The notes under the pieces: generated by a model
Database searches by the model: none
Told to the model about the DNA's origin: nothing
The model's input: only the letters and a program-made list of their open reading frames with translations
Part shown: piece by piece, positions 62,204-64,000 of the stretch
How the letters are laid out: every line of letters begins with the position of its first letter
Numbering within the stretch: the first letter of the stretch is position 1
Translations under genes and position numbers: made by a program
From: Alteromonas abrolhosensis
GTDB lineage: Bacteria > Pseudomonadota > Gammaproteobacteria > Enterobacterales > Alteromonadaceae
Length of the DNA: 64,000 nt
Direction: 5' to 3'
Assembly: GCF_001953635.1 (NCBI RefSeq)
Contig: NZ_MEJH01000005.1
Location: 62,001-126,000, forward strand

Positions 62204-63211
62204 TTATTCGCTTAACTCGCCGCGCAAGTTCTGCGTTAGCAGTTGGCTTATTTCCTCAAAAGGGAGCCCTTTGCTTAATAAGTAGTGCAGTTTCGCGAGA
62301 GCCGCCTCGGGCGTCATATCGCTACCAGATAAAACTCCCACTTCTTGCAGGCCATGGCCCGTTGCATAGCCACCCATGTTTACGCGACCGCGCATACACT
62401 GGGTACAGTTTAGAACGGGAATTTCTCTGGCCTTTGCGTATTTTAATTGCGCGATAAGTTCAGGGTTTTGAGGGGCATTGCCCACGCCATAACTCAGTAA
62501 AATCAACGCGTTCACAGGTTGCTGTAGCGTGTTTTTAATCACCTCTGGCGCAATACCGGGATACAAACTTACCATACCAATAGGCTGGGCTTTAACGTTC
62601 GACACCGTTAAGGTGTTGTTTGGCGTCTTCGCTAATTCGCCGGCTTTCAGACGAATATTAATGCCAGCTTCTAATAGTGGAGGGAAGTTAGGTGAGTCAA
62701 ACGCACTGAAGCCATCTGCATCCACTTTACGGCTGCGGTTGCCACGAAGTAGTCTGTTATTGAAGAATAGCCCAACTTCGGCAATGGGGAAGTTCGCGGC
62801 AACGTATAACGCGTTTAGAAGGTTGACTTGGCCATCTGAACGAAGCTCTGCCAATGGAATTTGAGAACCGGTAACAATGACTGGTTTTGACAAATCCTCA
62901 AGCATGAAACTTAACGCCGAGGCGGTATATGCCATGGTGTCAGTACCGTGCAAAATAATGAAGCCATCGTACTTGTCGTAGTTGTCAGCGATATCATCGG
63001 CAATACGCTGCCAGTCAGACGGATCCATGTCTGATGAATCAATAAGATTATCGTATTCATGCAGTGTAAAAAGGGGCATTTCAGAACGGTGAAACTCTGG
63101 CATCTTTTTCAATGTATCTGATAAGAAGCCTGCAGCGGGTACGTAGCCTTGCTTGGAAGGCTTCATACCAATTGTTCCACCTGTATAGGCAATATATATA
63201 TGTTTGCGCAT
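62204..63211 (-). CDS. ansA: type I (cytoplasmic) asparaginase
   Basis: 335 residues. Catalytic threonines in YTGGTIGMKPS and ILHGTDTMAYTASALSF; no signal peptide, so the cytoplasmic AnsA type. It hydrolyses asparagine to aspartate and ammonia. Followed by the DUF2797 gene. Confidence 0.93.
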   Translation of the reverse strand: MRKHIYIAYTGGTIGMKPSKQGYVPAAGFLSDTLKKMPEFHRSEMPLFTLHEYDNLIDSSDMDPSDWQRIADDIADNYDKYDGFIILHGTDTMAYTASALSFMLEDLSKPVIVTGSQIPLAELRSDGQVNLLNALYVAANFPIAEVGLFFNNRLLRGNRSRKVDADGFSAFDSPNFPPLLEAGINIRLKAGELAKTPNNTLTVSNVKAQPIGMVSLYPGIAPEVIKNTLQQPVNALILLSYGVGNAPQNPELIAQLKYAKAREIPVLNCTQCMRGRVNMGGYATGHGLQEVGVLSGSDMTPEAALAKLHYLLSKGLPFEEISQLLTQNLRGELSE

Positions 63212-63318
63212 GAAATGACCTTACCCTTAATTTGGGAATACTTTTCAAAAGGGGATAGCGTAATTTGACGGGCATTCTAACAATACCCACGGGTTTGTCA
63301 CCCTGAAATACGAAGGTA

Positions 63319-63346
63319 CAAAAAAGCGGTGAAGATCACCGCTTTT
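63319..63346 (-). terminator. terminator after lipA
   Basis: AAAAGCGGTGA / TCACCGCTTTT with a three-base loop; on the minus strand a T run follows. Confidence 0.85.
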
Positions 63347-63401
63347 ATTCTGTATCAACTTTTTGTCAGCGCTAGGCTGGGCCCTATGCTGAAGTTCGGT
63401 A

Positions 63402-64000
63402 CTACTTAACTTCTTTACCCGCTGCTTGTTGGTCAGCATGGTAGCTAGAGCGAACCATAGGGCCACATGCCGCATGGGTAAAGCCAATTTCTTTTGCGTA
63501 GTCACCAAGGGCGTCGAACTCCTTAGGGTGTACGTAGCGCTTAACCGGGTAGTGGTGGCGACTTGGCTGAAGGTATTGACCCAGCGTAAGCATGTCCACA
63601 TTGTGAGCGCGTAGATCATCAAGTACGCCTTGAATCTCTTCGTTCTCTTCACCCATACCCATCATCAGGCCAGATTTGGTCATCACGTCAGGGTGTTGCG
63701 CTTTAAACTTTTTAAGCAAATCCAACGACCATTGGTAGTTCGCGCCAGGGCGACATTCACGGTACAAACGCGGAATCGTCTCTAGGTTATGGTTGAACAC
63801 ATCAGGTACGCCGTTTTTGAAAATCTCTAATGCACGATCCATACGTCCACGGAAGTCGGGTACTAATACTTCGATTGTCGTCGTTGGGCTATGCTCGCGA
63901 ATGGCGTTAATACAGTCTACGAAATGCTGAGCACCGCCATCGCGAAGGTCGTCACGGTCTACAGAGGTAATTACCACATAGCGCAGATTCATTTCTGCAA
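63402..64000 (-). CDS. lipA: lipoyl synthase (C-terminal part)
   Basis: The frame is open to the window edge; the visible 199 residues are the C-terminal two thirds of Lip[51 protein letters not shown] and [13 protein letters not shown] are characteristic. A methionine at 63992 is internal; the codons before it (GCA GAA) continue the family sequence. LipA inserts two sulfurs into octanoyl groups; its iron-sulfur cysteines lie outside the window. Confidence 0.96.
   Translation of the reverse strand, partial: AEMNLRYVVITSVDRDDLRDGGAQHFVDCINAIREHSPTTTIEVLVPDFRGRMDRALEIFKNGVPDVFNHNLETIPRLYRECRPGANYQWSLDLLKKFKAQHPDVMTKSGLMMGMGEENEEIQGVLDDLRAHNVDMLTLGQYLQPSRHHYPVKRYVHPKEFDALGDYAKEIGFTHAACGPMVRSSYHADQQAAGKEVK

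Overview
This window comes from the chromosome of a marine gammaproteobacterium, most likely Alteromonas or a close relative. The evidence is the tmRNA tag (ANDETYALAA), a monomeric NADP isocitrate dehydrogenase, the purB-hflD-mnmA and cspD/clpS-clpA/infA-bpt-aat-trxB neighbourhoods, and a TonB receptor beside a TPR-sulfotransferase. The genus is inferred from gene content; no database was searched.

Layout. 1-6.1 kb: partial ygiQ, an EVE protein, an ExoD-like protein, a GAF-GGDEF cyclase, and a SatD/DUF3307 pair behind a double inverted repeat. 6.1-12 kb: a tightly packed five-gene minus-strand operon (flavin monooxygenase, bile-acid-type symporter, epimerase, SDR, TauE/SafE), divergent from an AraC-type regulator. 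12-18.1 kb: a small integrative element inserted at the 3' end of ssrA, bounded by 28-bp direct repeats. 18.1-22 kb: ssrA, an old-yellow-enzyme homologue, smpB, ratA-ratB. 22-31 kb: MarR and BCCT transporter divergent from a TonB receptor and TPR-sulfotransferase, then small genes. 31-35 kb: ppsR/ppsA. 35-42.5 kb: a two-subunit molybdenum hydroxylase, a heptamer tandem repeat, small conserved genes, roxA, and a cyclase-like protein. 42.6-64 kb: housekeeping genes (purB, hflD, mnmA, rluE, icd, cspD, clpS, clpA, infA, bpt, aat, trxB, yfbV, sprT, sppA, ansA, lipA).

The most interesting part is the 6.1-kb element. It encodes a tyrosine integrase, a short excisionase-like protein, a membrane-anchored winged-helix-like protein, a SEC-C protein, three unknown genes with membrane segments, and a rolling-circle (HUH) replication protein. 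The rep reading frame stays open from its apparent ATG at 17883 up to and through the right attachment repeat, but contains no ATG, GTG or TTG there. If the two ends are joined as in the excised circle, the frame continues into the left end and meets an in-frame ATG at 12017. The full-length rep gene (about 611 codons) therefore appears to exist only in the circle, where it would also lie in one operon: xis-int-orf286-orf84-orf118-rep-secC. This would tie replication to excision.

Other points: apparent non-canonical start codons for sprT (ATC) and the excisionase (ATT), a nucleotidyl cyclase domain lacking its usual catalytic arginine, and an N-degron gene cluster (clpS, clpA, aat, bpt).
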